From CBW1002 sp046081905 (GTDB lineage: Bacteria; Cyanobacteriota; Cyanobacteriia; PCC-6307; Cyanobiaceae): a stretch of 17,163 nt of DNA. The notes beneath the pieces are model-generated. The model was not told the origin of the DNA. It saw only the letters and a program-made list of their open reading frames with translations, and searched no databases. Location: positions 1 through 17,163 of the forward strand of contig JBJTWS010000192.1 of the NCBI GenBank assembly GCA_046081905.1. Reading direction: 5' to 3'. The position numbers were made by a program, and so were the translations under genes. Below, piece by piece: positions 1 through 7,309 of this stretch; the first letter of the stretch is position 1; each line of letters opens with the position of its first letter.

Positions 1-1210
1 GCTGGTGAAAGGGAGCTTCGGCTGCCTGCAGGTAGCGCTGCACCTCGTCGTTGGAGAAGCGTGGGCCCAGATAGGTGCCGCGCATGGCGTCGTGGGGCTG
101 GGGCGTGCGCGGTTGGCCGTGGTGCTGATGCCAGGCCACCATGGCGGCGCCGAGGGCGGAGCCGGCATCGCCGGCGGCCGGCTGGATCCAGATCCGCTCG
201 AAGATCCCCTCCCGCAGCAGCTTGCCGTTGGCCACGCAGTTGAGGGCCACGCCGCCGGACAGACACAGATCCGTGGCGCTGGTCTCCTGGCTCAGGCTGC
301 GGGCCAGCCTGAGCACGATCTCCTCGGTGACCACCTGGATCGAGGCGGCCAGATCCATGTGGAACTGGCTGAGCTCGGTTTCGCCCTTGCGCGGGGGCCG
401 GCCGAAGAGCTTGTGAAACTTGCGCCCGGTCATGCGGAAGCCGCGGTGAAACTTGAAATAGCTGAGATCGAGCCGGAAGGTGCCATCCGGCTTGATGTCG
501 ATCAGGTGGCGGCGAATTGTGTCGGCGTGCACGGGTTCGCCATAGGGGGCGAGGCCCATCAGCTTGTACTCGCCGGAATTCACCTTGAAGCCGCAGTAAT
601 AGGTGAAGGCTGAATACAGCAGGCCCAGCGAATGGGGGAAGCTGATCTCCCACAACGGCGTGAGCTTGTCGCCCTCGCCCAGCCAGGCCGACGTGGTGGC
701 CCATTCACCCACGCCATCCATGCAGAGCACGGCGGCCTTGGCGAAGGGGCTGGGATAGAAGGCCGCGCCGGCGTGGGAGAGATGGTGTTCGGAGAAGAGC
801 AGCTCCGGCAGGCTTGTGCGATCTGGCTCGGGCTCCCCATGGGCCTCAGCCATCGCGGCGGCCAGCTTGAGCAGCTCCTTGCGGATCTCGCTCTTGAGAA
901 ACAGCTTCTCCTTCAGCCACACCTGCATGGCCGCTACAAACGAGCGGCCGCCCCGTGGGGCGGCGCCCAGGTAGGTCTCGAGCAGCCGCTCGAAGGTGAG
1001 CAACGGCTTCTCGTAGTAGACCACCGCTTCGAGATCCCCCAGCCGCAGCCCCTGGCTCTCCAGGCAGTAGCGGATCGCCTGGGCGGGGAAGCGGGCGTCG
1101 TGCTTGCGGCGGCTGAAGCGCTCCTCCTGGGCCGCGGCCAGCACGAGGGGGCCATCGATCAGGGCGGCGGCACTGTCGTGGTAATAAGCCGAGATGCCCA
1201 GGATCTTCAT
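1..1210 (-). CDS. NodU/CmcH-family carbamoyltransferase, 3' end cut by window edge
   Basis: Translating the minus strand from the ATG at 1210 gives 403 uninterrupted residues that run off the left edge, so roughly the last third of a usual ~580-600 residue protein is missing. The family transfers a carbamoyl group from carbamoyl phosphate, through carbamoyl-adenylate, to a hydroxyl on a sugar or other acceptor. Hallmarks are visible: the N-terminal LGISAYYHDSAAALI with H11-D12, AAQEERFSRRKHD at 26-38, the metal-site HHLSH (H142/H146), MDGVGEW at 164-170, the conserved SGEYKLMGLAPYG block at 212-224, SGGVALNCVAN at 318-328 and PAAGDAG with D348. The canonical first residues MKILGIS fix the start. 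It is the last gene of the minus-strand polysaccharide run, so a glycan is the likely acceptor (inference). The 152-base gap upstream carries palindromes that suggest separate control. Confidence 0.93.
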   Translation of the reverse strand, partial: MKILGISAYYHDSAAALIDGPLVLAAAQEERFSRRKHDARFPAQAIRYCLESQGLRLGDLEAVVYYEKPLLTFERLLETYLGAAPRGGRSFVAAMQVWLKEKLFLKSEIRKELLKLAAAMAEAHGEPEPDRTSLPELLFSEHHLSHAGAAFYPSPFAKAAVLCMDGVGEWATTSAWLGEGDKLTPLWEISFPHSLGLLYSAFTYYCGFKVNSGEYKLMGLAPYGEPVHADTIRRHLIDIKPDGTFRLDLSYFKFHRGFRMTGRKFHKLFGRPPRKGETELSQFHMDLAASIQVVTEEIVLRLARSLSQETSATDLCLSGGVALNCVANGKLLREGIFERIWIQPAAGDAGSALGAAMVAWHQHHGQPRTPQPHDAMRGTYLGPRFSNDEVQRYLQAAEAPFHQ

Positions 1211-1231
1211 CGAACGCGTGATGGTCTTGGC

Positions 1232-1245
1232 TTGATGTGCATCAA
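1232..1245. promoter_or_regulatory. FNR-type palindrome upstream of the carbamoyltransferase
   Basis: TTGATGTGCATCAA is a perfect inverted repeat (TTGATG, 2-base centre, CATCAA) and matches the TTGAT-N4-ATCAA box bound by FNR/Anr-type members of the CRP family. Its centre is 28 bases upstream of the carbamoyltransferase ATG. An activator site at the usual -41.5 would place the transcript start inside the gene, so if it is real the position fits repression better. The palindrome is seen directly; the regulator is inferred. Confidence 0.4.
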
Positions 1246-1260
1246 AAACAACCTGCCCGG

Positions 1261-1277
1261 CTGTTCCTGCCGAACAG
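1261..1277. promoter_or_regulatory. Interrupted palindrome CTGTTC-N5-GAACAG
   Basis: Six-base perfect arms (1261-1266 and 1272-1277) surround a 5-base centre, 51 bases upstream of the carbamoyltransferase start. It could be an operator or a small RNA hairpin in the leader. It resembles an SOS box, but the CTGT/ACAG spacing is 9, not the 8 of the E. coli LexA site, so no regulator is assigned. Confidence 0.3.
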
Positions 1278-1335
1278 GAGCCCGCAGATTGCCGCGGTTG
1301 CGATCAGATCAATCGTTCCGCCCTCGGAGGCTTGG

Positions 1336-1362
1336 AGCTGTTCGCACCGGTGGTGCGCAGCT
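1336..1362 (-). terminator. Hairpin directly after the stop of the large membrane protein gene
   Basis: An inner stem CGCACC/GGTGCG (1343-1348 with 1352-1357) closes a GGT loop. It is extended by AGCTG/CAGCT (1336-1340 with 1358-1362) across a two-base bulge. It abuts the TGA at 1363-1365. No run of T follows on the minus strand, so it may be a weak terminator, an attenuator or a 3'-end stabiliser between the membrane protein gene and the carbamoyltransferase gene. Confidence 0.4.
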
Positions 1363-3546
1363 TCATCGTATCCGCTCCCAGACATGGTAAACGGCCTGCT
1401 GCCGTGGCGGGCCATCCAGGTTGGCTGGGGCGGGCTGCGCTGCCAGCACCGGGATGCCGGCTCGGTTGAGCCATCGCCAGGAACGGAACCCGGCCCGGTT
1501 GAGCAAGGCTGCCGACAGCTGATTGACCCCGCTGGTGGTGATCTGAGAGGCGATGTCGGCGTCGTAGACGCGGATTTCTGAATAGGGGCTGTAGTAAGGG
1601 GAGATCGGGGTTTCCTGGATCACCAGGGTGGGTTGTTGTTTCAGTTGCTCAAGCACCTTGAGGCGTTCGGCTTCGGAGTGTGCTTTGCGCAGCAGGCCAT
1701 GGGTTTCCCAGTTTGCGAGGGTCTTGGTATTGCTGATGCGGCTGGGATGAATGGCTACGACGAGATTGGTGTAGCCATGCAAAGCGCTGCCAATCAATTC
1801 ATCGGCGAGCACCACCACGGGCGCGCCTCCCTGGGCCGCCTGGACCTCCCGAATGCTGGGCATCAGTGCGCTGGCAACGGCTTGCATGTCGACCCGGCCT
1901 GATGGCCCGCCAAGAATGTGTCCCGACTTGCTCCAGAAGAGCTGGGTCCTGCGGGCGTCGTTGCCGGTGATCGGCATAAGCACCAGAACGCTTGTCAGCA
2001 GCGACAGCAGTCGCGCTGGCCAGTGCTGGGGGCGCTGGCTGAGGGCGCGATCCAGAAGGCAGGGCAGCGGCGAGAACAGAATGCAGCCCCACATCAGCCG
2101 GTAATTGGAGATCACTTCGTAGGGCAGGTTGATCAACAGATGGCTGAAAGGCGGCACCAGGAATCCCACCAGGATCGAGAGCCCATAGAGGGAGCTCACC
2201 AGCGAGTAGAGCTCGCCTTCCGCTTCCGGGCGATCGCCCTCTGGGTTGTCTTCGCTGAGGGCTGAACCCTTCATGCCCCGTGCCAAGGGCCGCCAGCTGC
2301 GCGCCAGGTGCAGCACCGCCATCAGGATGCTCGCCACCGCCAGGGTTTCAGGCCGGGATCCCGGCGAGCGCATCAGATAGGAGGCCGGCAGGGCATGGGA
2401 TGGCAGGCCGAGCGGGCTCAGGAAGCTCCAGGGGATGATGAAGCGCGATGACTTGTTGATCAGCCAACCGGTCTTGAACGTGAGCACCAGGGCCAGCAGG
2501 CCGAGGCTGCTGATCAGCAACCAGCGGGCCGCCCCACGGCTGAGATTCCCCAACGCCAGCGGCCGCTTCAGCTGTCCGTTCAGCTTCACCATGCCGATCA
2601 GGGCCTGGAGGGGTACCAGCAGGACCAGGGTGCAGAGGGCGAAGGCGCCGTGGAGTTTCATCGTCAGCAGCAGGAACACCAGCAGCGCTGCCACCAGAGC
2701 GCCTGCCTGACGCAGGGCCGTGCTGCGCCACTGCAGCAGGCGCAGCATCACCATCACGGCCTCCAGGAAGATGGCGGCCGCCAGGATCGATCCCTGAAGG
2801 CTGTGATTCACCAGGAAGGCGATGGCCTGGTTGCCCAGTCCGAAGGCCACCAGCAACCAGCTCAGGGCCGCCGCCGCCGCACCTACCCCGGCTGCCTGCA
2901 GCAGCCTGAAACTGCTCAGGCCGAGCACGCTCACCTCCAGCCCGATCGTGAGCCGCTGGGGCCATCCGCTGAGCAGGCTGGCCGGTTCGAGATCCCCCGC
3001 CTGCAGCACCACGCTCCAGAGGGTGCAGAAGCGCTGATAGGTCGGCTGCCGCCACCCCTCCACCAGGCAGCTGCGTGCCGGGGGTGGATCCAGCTGGGCC
3101 TGGATGAAGGTCTGGAGGTAGTCGGTGCTGTCGCCGGGATACTCGAACGGGTAGGGCCGCAGGGCCAGCAGCAGCCCGATCGCCAGGCTTGCTGCCAGCG
3201 CCGTGACCACATAGGCCCGCTGGCGAGCGGGCGGGGTCGCCGGCCCGGCGCCTGTGATGCCTGGGGAATGGGTGCCGGTTGCCGCCAGGCCCATCAGGAG
3301 CAGCAGCACCAGCAGTGGGATCGCGAGGCGCAGCAGGGCGCCAAGGATCTCTCCCGGCAGCGGCAGGGCCAGGAGGGCCAGCAGCGGCAGCAGCAGGGCC
3401 GTCCCCACGCCCCTGGACAGCAGGCTCTGGGGCCGTAGCAGGGCCACGCCATTGAGCAGGGTCAGCCCTAGCAGCAGCAGGCTGAGCGGCGAGGTCAGCA
3501 GCGCAGTCCAGTCGGCCTGGTCGGTGGGCAGGGCGAGGAAGATCAC
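1363..3546 (-). CDS. Multi-pass membrane protein (727 aa), possible GT-C-like glycosyltransferase, function unknown
   Basis: The start is a GTG at 3546-3544 that overlaps the TGA of the upstream GT4 gene (GTGA), which suggests translational coupling. Roughly ten to twelve hydrophobic segments fill residues 15 to about 530, beginning with 15-38, 48-64, 67-90 and 112-130. A polar stretch follows the early segments and contains E135 and D139 (PYPFEYPGDSTDY) plus a conserved-looking GWRQPTYQRF. The last ~190 residues look soluble and mixed alpha/beta. Many early segments followed by an acidic first large loop and a soluble C-terminal domain are the plan of GT-C lipid-sugar-dependent glycosyltransferases, so a role in adding sugars to, or moving, the glycan outside the inner membrane is plausible. 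I do not recognise a named family. Its tight position between glycosyltransferases and a carbamoyltransferase supports a surface-polysaccharide role. Confidence 0.85.
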   Translation of the reverse strand: MIFLALPTDQADWTALLTSPLSLLLLGLTLLNGVALLRPQSLLSRGVGTALLLPLLALLALPLPGEILGALLRLAIPLLVLLLLMGLAATGTHSPGITGAGPATPPARQRAYVVTALAASLAIGLLLALRPYPFEYPGDSTDYLQTFIQAQLDPPPARSCLVEGWRQPTYQRFCTLWSVVLQAGDLEPASLLSGWPQRLTIGLEVSVLGLSSFRLLQAAGVGAAAAALSWLLVAFGLGNQAIAFLVNHSLQGSILAAAIFLEAVMVMLRLLQWRSTALRQAGALVAALLVFLLLTMKLHGAFALCTLVLLVPLQALIGMVKLNGQLKRPLALGNLSRGAARWLLISSLGLLALVLTFKTGWLINKSSRFIIPWSFLSPLGLPSHALPASYLMRSPGSRPETLAVASILMAVLHLARSWRPLARGMKGSALSEDNPEGDRPEAEGELYSLVSSLYGLSILVGFLVPPFSHLLINLPYEVISNYRLMWGCILFSPLPCLLDRALSQRPQHWPARLLSLLTSVLVLMPITGNDARRTQLFWSKSGHILGGPSGRVDMQAVASALMPSIREVQAAQGGAPVVVLADELIGSALHGYTNLVVAIHPSRISNTKTLANWETHGLLRKAHSEAERLKVLEQLKQQPTLVIQETPISPYYSPYSEIRVYDADIASQITTSGVNQLSAALLNRAGFRSWRWLNRAGIPVLAAQPAPANLDGPPRQQAVYHVWERIR

Positions 3547-4658
3547 TGCAGCTCCTCCAGCAGGCGGGTCACCTCGGCGGCGGTGTGGCGCCAGTCGAAG
3601 CCGCTGGCCCGGCGTGGCCCCTCGCGCTGGGCCCGGGCCATCAGGCCATTGTCCGCCAGCACGGCGACCATGGCCGCGGCGATCGCTTCAGGCCGCCGCG
3701 GATCGACCAGCTGGCCAACCGAATCCACCACCTCCGGCAGGCCCCCTGCCCGGGCGGCGATCACGGCGGTTCCGCAGGCCATGGCCTCCAGCGCGGGCAG
3801 GCCGAACCCCTCCCAGAGGCTGGCGATCACCAAGGCACGGCAGCGGTTGAGCAACTCCAGCCGCTCAGCGTCGCTCACCCAGGCAATCCAGCGGCAGCGG
3901 CCGGCGATGCCGAGTTCGGCCGCCAGCCCCTGAAGCTTCGGGGTGTAGCGGCGGTCGTGCGGACCCACCAGCATCAGGGTGGCCTCGGGCTCGCGCACCA
4001 GGGCGAAGGCCCGCAGCACCCGTGCCAGGTTCTTGTGGGGGTCGTGCCGACCGAGCACCAGGAAGAAGGGCTGGCGCTCGAGGTTGAGGGGCCGCAGGCC
4101 GCCGGGGTCGAAGCCCAGCCGGATCGGCACCAGCCGCCGGGCCGGCACCCGCAGCCGCCCGTGCACCTCCCGGGCCGTGGCCTCGGAATTGCAGAGCACC
4201 GCCACCGCCCGGTGGAGCACCAGGGGCACGTAAGCGAGGTGATAGGCCAGCAGCGGTGTGGGCTGCGGGAAGCGCAGGGGCAGCAGGTCGTGGGCCAGCA
4301 CCACCGAACGCACCCTCCGCAGCAGGGGCGCCTCCGGCAGCGGCGAGAGCAGCAGCGGGTTGCCGTGCCTCCGGATCAGGGCCGGCAGGGTGTTCTGGGT
4401 CCAGAGCAGGCGGCGCAGGTGACCCCGGCTACCGGCAGCGGGGGAGAGGTCTGCCGGGATCGGGATGCCGTGGGGTCGGCCAGCCAGGGCGGGTTTGCCG
4501 CTTCCTTCCCCGTGGGCTTCCGTGAGCCCCGGATCCAGCAGGGGCACCAGGCGTGGATCAAGGGCGGTCGCCAGGTCGCGCGCCACCACGCCGATCCCCG
4601 TGGGCTTCGGGCCGAGGTAGCTGCCGTTGAACAGGGCCAGGGGGCGTTGGCAGGTCAT
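3543..4658 (-). CDS. GT4-family glycosyltransferase (GT-B fold)
   Basis: The protein has 371 residues, a usual GT4 length. The N-terminal acceptor half starts LALFNGSYLGPKPTGIGVVAR, with the Gly-rich PTGIG at 19-23. The C-terminal nucleotide-sugar half shows VLGRHDPHKN (201-210, with R204 and K209) and the hallmark E-x7-E, E283 and E291, in WEGFGLPALEAMACG. It should be cytoplasmic or membrane-peripheral and transfer a sugar from a nucleotide donor to the growing lipid-linked repeat unit with retention of configuration. The open frame extends upstream to 4934, but that extension overlaps the GT2 gene and is low-complexity. The ATG at 4658 overlaps the GT2 stop as ATGA and begins the family-like sequence, so it is chosen. 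Donor and acceptor cannot be read from sequence. Confidence 0.92.
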   Translation of the reverse strand: MTCQRPLALFNGSYLGPKPTGIGVVARDLATALDPRLVPLLDPGLTEAHGEGSGKPALAGRPHGIPIPADLSPAAGSRGHLRRLLWTQNTLPALIRRHGNPLLLSPLPEAPLLRRVRSVVLAHDLLPLRFPQPTPLLAYHLAYVPLVLHRAVAVLCNSEATAREVHGRLRVPARRLVPIRLGFDPGGLRPLNLERQPFFLVLGRHDPHKNLARVLRAFALVREPEATLMLVGPHDRRYTPKLQGLAAELGIAGRCRWIAWVSDAERLELLNRCRALVIASLWEGFGLPALEAMACGTAVIAARAGGLPEVVDSVGQLVDPRRPEAIAAAMVAVLADNGLMARAQREGPRRASGFDWRHTAAEVTRLLEELQ

Positions 4659-5557
4659 CGCTGGGCCGCGCTGGGATCGCTGGGCACCGGACCGATGGGC
4701 TCGCGGATCGCCGTGGCCAGTCCCCGCAGCACCGCCATACTCCGTTGTGGACGGATTGGCAGCTTCGCTGTGGCTGTGGCCAGCAGCCGCAGCCCCCGCA
4801 GCGCTCGGACCCAGGCGTGCCTGTGGCGTTGCAGGAAGCGCCAGTAGCTGATCGTGGTGAGCCTCGCCCGGCGCTGGGGATCGCCGCCGCTGCCGCTGCC
4901 GCGCTGATGGTGCACCGCCACTGCCGCGCTCCATAGACAGGGGGCGCCATCGGCGCCGAGCCGCAGGCAGAGGTCAACATCCTCGTAATAGAGAGGCAGC
5001 TGGGGGTCGAAGCGGGGCGGCGGGCTGTGGGCCGCCGGCCGCAGCATCAGGCTGCAGCCGCTCAGCCAGTCCAGCCGCAGAGGGTTGGTGGAGGCCGCCG
5101 CCAGGTGGCCGGCCCCGATGCGGCGGCTGCGGAAGGCCAGGCCCGGGTCGATCCAGCCCCCGCTCGTCTCCAGGCTGCCGTTGGCTTCCCAGACCGCCGT
5201 GCCCAGCAGAGCCCGCGGCGGCAGGGTGGGCAGCAGCGTTGTGAGGCTCTCGATCAGCCCGGGCTCCTGGAGGCTGGTATCGGGATTGAGCAGCCATACC
5301 CACCCCTGCCAGCCCTGGCTTGCCAGGGCCGCCAGACCCCGGTTGCAGCCCTCTCCGAAGCCCGCTCCCTCCCTCCCCTCGATCCGTTCGAGGGGTAGGG
5401 CTGCCAGAGCCCCGCTGATCCGCAGGGGCGCTGAGATCGGCGCATTGTCGACCACCAGCCAGCGATCGGGCCCGCGTCCCTGGCGGGCCAGGTCGGCGGC
5501 CAGCTGCTCCAGGGGGGCCTGGCTGTGGTAAGCAACCGTGAGGATGGCCAGCTCCAC
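4655..5557 (-). CDS. GT2-family glycosyltransferase (GT-A fold)
   Basis: The protein has 300 residues and opens with the GT-A nucleotide-binding strand ELAILTVAYHS. LVVDNAP lies at 34-40 and LLNPDTSL at 89-96, where NPD takes the place of the DxD metal/donor site. SGCSLMLR is at 166-173 and YYEDVDLCLR at 190-199, with the catalytic-base region E192-D193, followed by H216-H217. The pattern resembles rhamnosyltransferase-like GT2 enzymes of O-antigen and exopolysaccharide loci; the actual sugar is unknown. The start is GTG at 5557 with no in-frame ATG nearby. It is the first gene of the minus-strand run, divergent from the tRNA nucleotidyltransferase gene across 89 bases, and is coupled to the next gene through ATGA at 4658-4655. 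Confidence 0.9.
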   Translation of the reverse strand: MELAILTVAYHSQAPLEQLAADLARQGRGPDRWLVVDNAPISAPLRISGALAALPLERIEGREGAGFGEGCNRGLAALASQGWQGWVWLLNPDTSLQEPGLIESLTTLLPTLPPRALLGTAVWEANGSLETSGGWIDPGLAFRSRRIGAGHLAAASTNPLRLDWLSGCSLMLRPAAHSPPPRFDPQLPLYYEDVDLCLRLGADGAPCLWSAAVAVHHQRGSGSGGDPQRRARLTTISYWRFLQRHRHAWVRALRGLRLLATATAKLPIRPQRSMAVLRGLATAIREPIGPVPSDPSAAQR

Positions 5558-5599
5558 GCGGCAGGGGGCGGCGGCGATCAGACTGCACAGGCGGGATCC

Positions 5600-5614
5600 G
5601 GCCCAGTCTGGGCC
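5600..5614. promoter_or_regulatory. Palindrome GGCCCA-N3-TGGGCC in a divergent gap
   Basis: A perfect 6-base inverted repeat with a 3-base centre lies about midway in the 89 bases between the GT2 start (5557, minus) and the tRNA nucleotidyltransferase start (5647, plus). The position suits an operator serving both genes. In such GC-rich DNA a short GC palindrome can also arise by chance. No convincing -10 or -35 was seen beside it. Confidence 0.25.
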
Positions 5615-5646
5615 CTGCCCACGCCCCTTCTCCAGGTCTTCCGTGG

Positions 5647-6897
5647 ATGGATCTCCCCGGCGTGCCGCCCGCCTTGCTGCAGACCCTGGCCGCGGCGGCG
5701 GAAGGGGCGCCGATCGCCCTGGTAGGCGGGGCCGTGCGCGATCTGCTGCTGCACAGGACGCATCAGGAACCCTGGCGGGGGCTGCCGGATCTGGACCTGG
5801 TCGTGGAGGGGGCGCCCGCTGCTCGCGAAGCCGCCGCCCTCAGGCTGGTCCGCGCCCTTGAAGCCCGCTCCGATGCCCGAGTGCTCGCCTGGCAGGAGCA
5901 TGGGGCCTACGGCACGGTGGAGATGGAGCTGGCTCTGGGGTCGGGGAGTCCGTTCCGGCTCGATGTGGCCACAGCCCGGCGAGAGCATTACCCCCAGGCC
6001 GGTGCCAACCCGGTGGTGAGCTTCGGCAGCCTGAAGGACGACCTGGCGCGCCGTGATTTCAGCATCAATGCCATGGCCCTCCGCCTCTCGGCGGCCGCGC
6101 AGACGGTGCCCGCGGATCTGCTGGATCCCCATGGGGGCCTGGCCGATCTGCGCGAGCGGCAGCTGCGCTTCCTCCATTCAGCCAGCCTCCGCGATGACCC
6201 CACGCGCCTGGTGCGGGCGGCCCGCTACGCGGCCCGGCTCGGCTTCCGGCTTGCGCCTGCGAGTGCTGAGCAGGCCCAGCGCACTCTGGCCGCCTGGCCC
6301 TGGGCCTGGCGCCCAGGGGACCCCCCGGGCCTGGCACCGGCCGCCCTCGGCACGCGGCTGCGGATGGAACTGGAGCTGCTGCTGGAGCGGGAGCCCTGGC
6401 ACCAGGCCCTGGCGGCACTGCAGACGTGGGGTGGCCTGCTGCTGCTGGATCCAGCCCTGCAGTCCGACAGCCGCTGGGGCCGGCGTCTGATGTGGGCTGA
6501 ACGGCTCGGCGTCCCCCGGATGGTGGCCCTGCTCGCTGCCGCCCACGATCCCCTCGCTCTGGCGGAGCGGCTCCAGCTGCCCCATCGTCAGCATCGGCTG
6601 CTGGCGGGGCTGCAGGAGCTGCGCCGCAGGCTGGCCCTGGCGGAGCAGGGGGATTCGCCCGCCATCTGGACGGCCCGACTCGAGGCGCATGGTCTGCCGG
6701 CCGAGGCGGTGGCCCTGGCCCTGGCGGCCGGCATCGGGCCGCGGCGGCCCCTGCTGCGCTGGTGGTGCCGCTGGCGCCATCTGGGAGCCGGTTCCACAGC
6801 CCGCGAGCTGATGGCCTCAGGCCTGCCGGCGGGACCGGCCCTGGGGGAACGGCTGCGCTGGCTGCGATCCCAACGGCTCAGCCGCGAGCGGCTCTGA
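5647..6897 (+). CDS. cca: CCA-adding-type tRNA nucleotidyltransferase / poly(A) polymerase family
   Basis: The 416-residue protein belongs to the class II nucleotidyltransferases that build or repair the 3' CCA of tRNA in the cytoplasm. Visible signatures are LVGGAVRDLLL (25-35), the catalytic acidic pair D48 and D50 in LPDLDLVVEG, RLDVATARRE (104-113, D106), RRDFSINAMAL (135-145), LLDPHGGLADLRE (158-170) and the RNA-binding-head motif RDDPTRLVRAARYAARLGF (182-200). The C-terminal half is helical and Ala/Leu/Arg-rich, as expected for the body and tail domains. Some cyanobacteria split the work between CC-adding and A-adding enzymes, and sequence by eye does not say which this is. The ATG at 5647 is used; a GTG lies just upstream in another frame. 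It has no evident functional link to the polysaccharide genes around it. Confidence 0.92.
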   Translation: MDLPGVPPALLQTLAAAAEGAPIALVGGAVRDLLLHRTHQEPWRGLPDLDLVVEGAPAAREAAALRLVRALEARSDARVLAWQEHGAYGTVEMELALGSGSPFRLDVATARREHYPQAGANPVVSFGSLKDDLARRDFSINAMALRLSAAAQTVPADLLDPHGGLADLRERQLRFLHSASLRDDPTRLVRAARYAARLGFRLAPASAEQAQRTLAAWPWAWRPGDPPGLAPAALGTRLRMELELLLEREPWHQALAALQTWGGLLLLDPALQSDSRWGRRLMWAERLGVPRMVALLAAAHDPLALAERLQLPHRQHRLLAGLQELRRRLALAEQGDSPAIWTARLEAHGLPAEAVALALAAGIGPRRPLLRWWCRWRHLGAGSTARELMASGLPAGPALGERLRWLRSQRLSRERL

Positions 6898-6955
6898 GGC
6901 TCCTGCCATCCGGTCCCGCTGCCTACGATCGCGGCCTGTAGCCCTGCCGACCGCG

Positions 6956-7270
6956 ATGGCCTCTCTCACCCTGTTGAAGTTCAGTTCCGAGGATTGCGGC
7001 ACCTGCCATCGCATGAGCCATTACGACGCGAAGGTGGCCGAGGAACTCGGGGTGAGTTTCGTGAGCGTGATGCTGCAGGACACCGAGACCTACCGCCGCT
7101 ATCGCAAGGTGCTGCTGGCGCAGTACCCCAACAAGGAGGGGATGGGATGGCCCACCTATCTCATCGTCAGCGAGGTGGAGGCCGATTTCGTGATCCACGG
7201 CGAGGTGAAGGGCGGCATGGCCAAGGGGGATTTCCGCGAGCGGATCCGCTCGCTCCTGCCCAGCGGCTGA
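6956..7270 (+). CDS. Small thioredoxin-fold protein with CGTC motif
   Basis: The protein has 104 residues, the size of a single thioredoxin domain. It begins ASLTLLKFSSEDCGTCHRM, with the redox pair C14 and C17 (C-G-T-C) after the first strand, and has the cis-proline site in GMGWPTYLIV (P66). No signal peptide is seen, so it should act in the cytosol as a thiol-disulfide oxidoreductase or redox relay. CGTC differs from the classical CGPC of thioredoxin 1, and the partner is unknown. It lies 58 bases after the tRNA nucleotidyltransferase gene. A TACGAT at 6924-6929 could be a -10 element, but no good -35 accompanies it, so it may be cotranscribed. I recognise the type as common in picocyanobacteria. 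Confidence 0.85.
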   Translation: MASLTLLKFSSEDCGTCHRMSHYDAKVAEELGVSFVSVMLQDTETYRRYRKVLLAQYPNKEGMGWPTYLIVSEVEADFVIHGEVKGGMAKGDFRERIRSLLPSG

Positions 7271-7278
7271 GGACCCAA

Positions 7279-7303
7279 GGGCCCTGCCCGGTGCGCCCGG
7301 CCC
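7279..7303. terminator. Possible GC-rich hairpin between convergent genes
   Basis: GGGCC at 7279-7283 can pair with GGCCC at 7299-7303 across a GC-rich 15-base loop. It lies in the 39-base gap between the convergent thioredoxin-like and galE genes. There is no T tract on either side. The pairing is short and the call is weak. Confidence 0.2.
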
Positions 7304-7309
7304 GGTTGC

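Noticed and set aside
1261..1277. LexA/SOS box reading of CTGTTC-N5-GAACAG
   Set aside because: The spacing between CTGT and ACAG is 9 rather than 8, and cyanobacterial LexA sites differ; kept only as an unassigned palindrome.
3585..4847. 420-residue plus-strand open frame opposite the GT4 gene
   Set aside because: It is Gln/Gly/His-rich with no domain and lies antisense to a clear GT4 gene. High GC suppresses stop codons on the opposite strand.
4659..4934. N-terminal extension of the GT4 gene to a start at 4934
   Set aside because: The added residues overlap the GT2 gene, are low-complexity and precede the natural family start. The ATGA overlap at 4658 supports the shorter form.
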